The position numbers were made by a program, and so were the translations under genes. From Methanobacteriota archaeon (GTDB taxonomy: Archaea > Thermoplasmatota > Poseidoniia > Poseidoniales > Poseidoniaceae), in the NCBI GenBank assembly GCA_002727515.1, contig PBXF01000016.1, positions 1,809 to 8,764 on the forward strand: a stretch of 6,956 bases of DNA, given 5' to 3'. The notes beneath the pieces are model-generated. The model searched no databases. It had not been told where the DNA came from and was given only the letters and a program-made list of their open reading frames with translations. Positions 5,089-6,956 of this stretch are shown here, piece after piece (position 1 is the first letter of the stretch; every line of letters begins with the position of its first letter).

Positions 5089-6956
5089 TCAGGCCACCCC
5101 CCATAATAACAAGAAGATAGCCAGTGTACCTAATGCTGTCATCATAATGTAATCTCTTGCACTTCCAGTAGTTAGCGCTCTGAGTTTCGCTGAAGCAACT
5201 TGGCTTGTGGATTCTATTGTCTTGATTACGCCGTCAATTACATTCTTGTCGAACTTGGCTGAGATATAAGCAAATCCTACAACAATCTTCAGCATTGCTG
5301 CATCGTACCAATCATCGAAATGGAGTCTCTTTTCTAGGGAATATGCTAGACTTGAATTAGCCCATGCTGAATTGTCAAAGTTAGAATTCTTGTTAACTCT
5401 AGCAGACAAATCAATAGCCCATTGCATCCACGGTTTTGCTTCATCGTCATCATCAAGGCTTCCACCATAAAGGGCCATTGCAAAAGATGGACCGAGTATG
5501 AATGATAGCCCGATTGTGACGTATGTCAACACCATCAAGAATGGGTCATCATTTAGGAATACATATTGTAATTCGTCACCAACTCCGGAGAAGAAATTAC
5601 TGTAGTGGCCTGATTGATAATCACCTAACCACGCTCCCGCATGCATTCCAGCCAGAATGAATGCTGAAAGTGTCATGAAGGTAAGAACAACCAATGGTAT
5701 AGGAATCCAGGGGGTTTGTTCATGGACGTGCTTTGCAACGTCTGTTTTAGGTTTTCCAGCGAATGTCATAAACCACATTCTAGACATGTAAAATCCTGTC
5801 ATACCTGCTCCAATTAGGACAAGCATAGCAGGGAATAGGAAGACCGGTTCTTTCAGTGCTACTTTCCATGCACTTGCAATAATTCCTTCTTTTGACCAGA
5901 ATCCACCAATGAATGGAATACCAATAATGGACATACTTCCAACAAACATTGCTGTTGCTGTGATTGGCATTTTGTTAGCTAAACCTCCCATATTTGCCAT
6001 TGATTGAGCATCAAAGTCGTCGTGGTGGTCATCATGATGATCGTCATCGTGTCCATGGTGAGCAACCTCATGGTGTGCATGATGCATTTCGTGTATTACC
6101 GAGCCTGAAGCCATGAAAAGCATGCCTTTCGCCATTGCGTGATTGAATAAGTGGAACAGTGATGCTCCTAGTGCGAATGTTGCCAATTCTTCGTATCCAT
6201 TGTTTGCAAACCAAAGTGCGCATCCTAAGCCTGTGAAGATGTATGCTAGTTGGCTCATGGTTGAGTATGCTAGAACTTTCTTCAAATCCATCTGAACAAA
6301 GGCAATTAATGCAGCCATAACTGCAGTAATTCCACCGATAAATGCTATGATGATTGCAAGTGTGGATAGCGAACCAATATCTGCTGCTTGGAAGAATGGG
6401 AACATTCTTGCTACAAGATACAATCCTGCGTTTACCATTGTAGCTGCGTGAATTAGTGCAGATACTGGTGTTGGCCCTTCCATAGCGTCTGGTAACCAAA
6501 CGTGAAGTGGGAACTGAGCAGATTTTCCTACAGCTCCAATAAACATCATACCAAGAGCAATTTGTAGTTCACTAGAACTTACTTTTGCGATTTCAACTGG
6601 ATCGAAAACAACTGCGTAATCTAGAGAACCAAACATGTTCCACAGCATAGCAAGTCCGATTACGAGGAATACGTCTCCAACTCTTGTTGTCAAGAACGCC
6701 TTCTTTGCAGCATATGCGGCGCTTGGACGCTCGTAATAGAACCCAATAAGCAAGTATGAACAGAGACCCATTAATTCCCAGAATATGAATAACCATAGGA
6801 AAGAATCTGCGAGTACCATTCCTAGCATACCACTACAAAATAGTACAAATTCTGCATAGAACCTGTGGTTTCTATTGTCATTGATTGGATCAGTATTCAT
6901 GTAGCCAATCGAGAAGATATTAATCAAGAAACATAGGAATGCTGCTACAAATAACA
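5089..6956 (-). CDS. nuoL: NADH-quinone oxidoreductase subunit L, 5'-truncated at the window edge
   Basis: Distal proton-pumping, antiporter-like membrane subunit of respiratory complex I. The frame stays open to the right edge. The Leu codon TTG at 6927 is internal, not a start: about 93 residues seem to be missing before it relative to E. coli NuoL, nine of them readable at the edge. Numbered from 6927 (612 residues), the family motifs are WELMGLCSYLLIGFYY (50-65), AVGKSAQFPLHVWLPDA (132-148), GPTPVSALIHAATM (151-164), DLKKVLAYSTMSQ (214-226) and GGFWSKEG (341-348). Proton-path residues match E. coli: E51=E144, K135=K229, H160=H254, K216=K305, H259=H334, H263=H338, K267=K342, K346=K399. The C-terminus (about 543-612) fits TM15, the long lateral amphipathic helix and TM16. 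Oddities are a 28-residue His/Asp-rich loop (279-306) and an acidic DDDDE stretch (492-496). It ends TGA immediately before nuoM. The electron-input module is outside the window, so whether NADH is the donor is unknown; many archaeal versions use another donor. Confidence 0.95.
   Translation of the reverse strand, partial: LFVAAFLCFLINIFSIGYMNTDPINDNRNHRFYAEFVLFCSGMLGMVLADSFLWLFIFWELMGLCSYLLIGFYYERPSAAYAAKKAFLTTRVGDVFLVIGLAMLWNMFGSLDYAVVFDPVEIAKVSSSELQIALGMMFIGAVGKSAQFPLHVWLPDAMEGPTPVSALIHAATMVNAGLYLVARMFPFFQAADIGSLSTLAIIIAFIGGITAVMAALIAFVQMDLKKVLAYSTMSQLAYIFTGLGCALWFANNGYEELATFALGASLFHLFNHAMAKGMLFMASGSVIHEMHHAHHEVAHHGHDDDHHDDHHDDFDAQSMANMGGLANKMPITATAMFVGSMSIIGIPFIGGFWSKEGIIASAWKVALKEPVFLFPAMLVLIGAGMTGFYMSRMWFMTFAGKPKTDVAKHVHEQTPWIPIPLVVLTFMTLSAFILAGMHAGAWLGDYQSGHYSNFFSGVGDELQYVFLNDDPFLMVLTYVTIGLSFILGPSFAMALYGGSLDDDDEAKPWMQWAIDLSARVNKNSNFDNSAWANSSLAYSLEKRLHFDDWYDAAMLKIVVGFAYISAKFDKNVIDGVIKTIESTSQVASAKLRALTTGSARDYIMMTALGTLAIFLLLWGVA
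5097..5102 (-). promoter_or_regulatory. G6 ribosome binding site for nuoM, inside the nuoL end
   Basis: The minus strand reads GGGGGGTGGCC, then TGA (nuoL stop), then TTG. The run can pair with the CACCUCC end of archaeal 16S rRNA as GGGGGTG with one G-U pair, and lies 8 bases before the TTG. The bases also encode the last nuoL residues, Trp-Gly-Val-Ala. The same arrangement recurs at the nuoM-nuoN junction, which is the main reason to trust it and to place the nuoM start at 5088. Confidence 0.6.

Noticed and set aside
5440..5454. DDDDE run in NuoL as a second metal site
   Set aside because: Five acidic residues in a loop after TM14, without His or Cys, are common in soluble loops of such proteins and do not support a metal-binding claim on their own.
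6029..6040. 12-base perfect palindrome TCATCATGATGA
   Set aside because: It arises from alternating His (CAT) and Asp (GAT) codons in the NuoL loop and lies deep inside the gene, so an operator role is not supported.
6925..6927. TTG as the start codon of nuoL
   Set aside because: The frame stays open upstream to the edge and reads hydrophobic sequence that aligns with the inside of NuoL; the codon corresponds to an internal Leu, with about 93 residues expected before it.

Overview
The window carries five genes, all on the minus strand, packed head to tail and reading from right to left: nuoL (its 5' end is cut by the right window edge), nuoM, nuoN, the gene for archaeal translation initiation factor aIF1A, and a RIO1-type atypical protein kinase gene. 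Coding sequence fills all but about 130 bases.

The organism is an archaeon. aIF1A and RIO1 are archaeal/eukaryotic families without close bacterial equivalents, and the two are often neighbours in archaeal genomes. The base composition is moderately AT-rich, both soluble proteins have charged tails, and a Nuo-type complex I cluster sits directly upstream. This suggests a marine planktonic Thermoplasmatota archaeon (Marine Group II/Poseidoniales or a relative), but that placement is inference; no marker for taxonomy, such as rRNA, lies in the window.

Right part (1642-6956): the three antiporter-like, proton-pumping membrane subunits of respiratory complex I. They abut with no spacer: nuoL ends TGA and nuoM starts with the next codon (TTG); nuoM ends TGA and nuoN starts with the next codon (ATG). 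All three therefore lie in one reading frame, separated by single UGA codons. At both junctions a run of six G, 7-8 bases upstream of the new start, acts as the likely ribosome binding site and is encoded inside the last codons of the preceding gene. The charged and His residues known to line the proton path are conserved in all three. NuoL also carries an unusual His/Asp-rich loop.

Left part (73-1598): after a 43-base spacer comes aIF1A, whose OB-fold core is ordinary but which has a charged N-terminal tail and a long acidic C-terminal tail. After a further 17 bases comes RIO1, with a basic N-terminal extension. Both proteins act on the small ribosomal subunit: RIO1 in its late maturation, aIF1A in start-site selection. 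Bases 1-72 are the 3' flank of RIO1 and hold no gene I can support.

I see no RNA genes, mobile elements, CRISPR arrays or clear terminators. No wholly new system is evident. The points most worth a second look are the in-frame UGA-separated nuoL-M-N junctions with G6 motifs, the NuoL metal-binding-like loop, and the eukaryote-like acidic tail of aIF1A.
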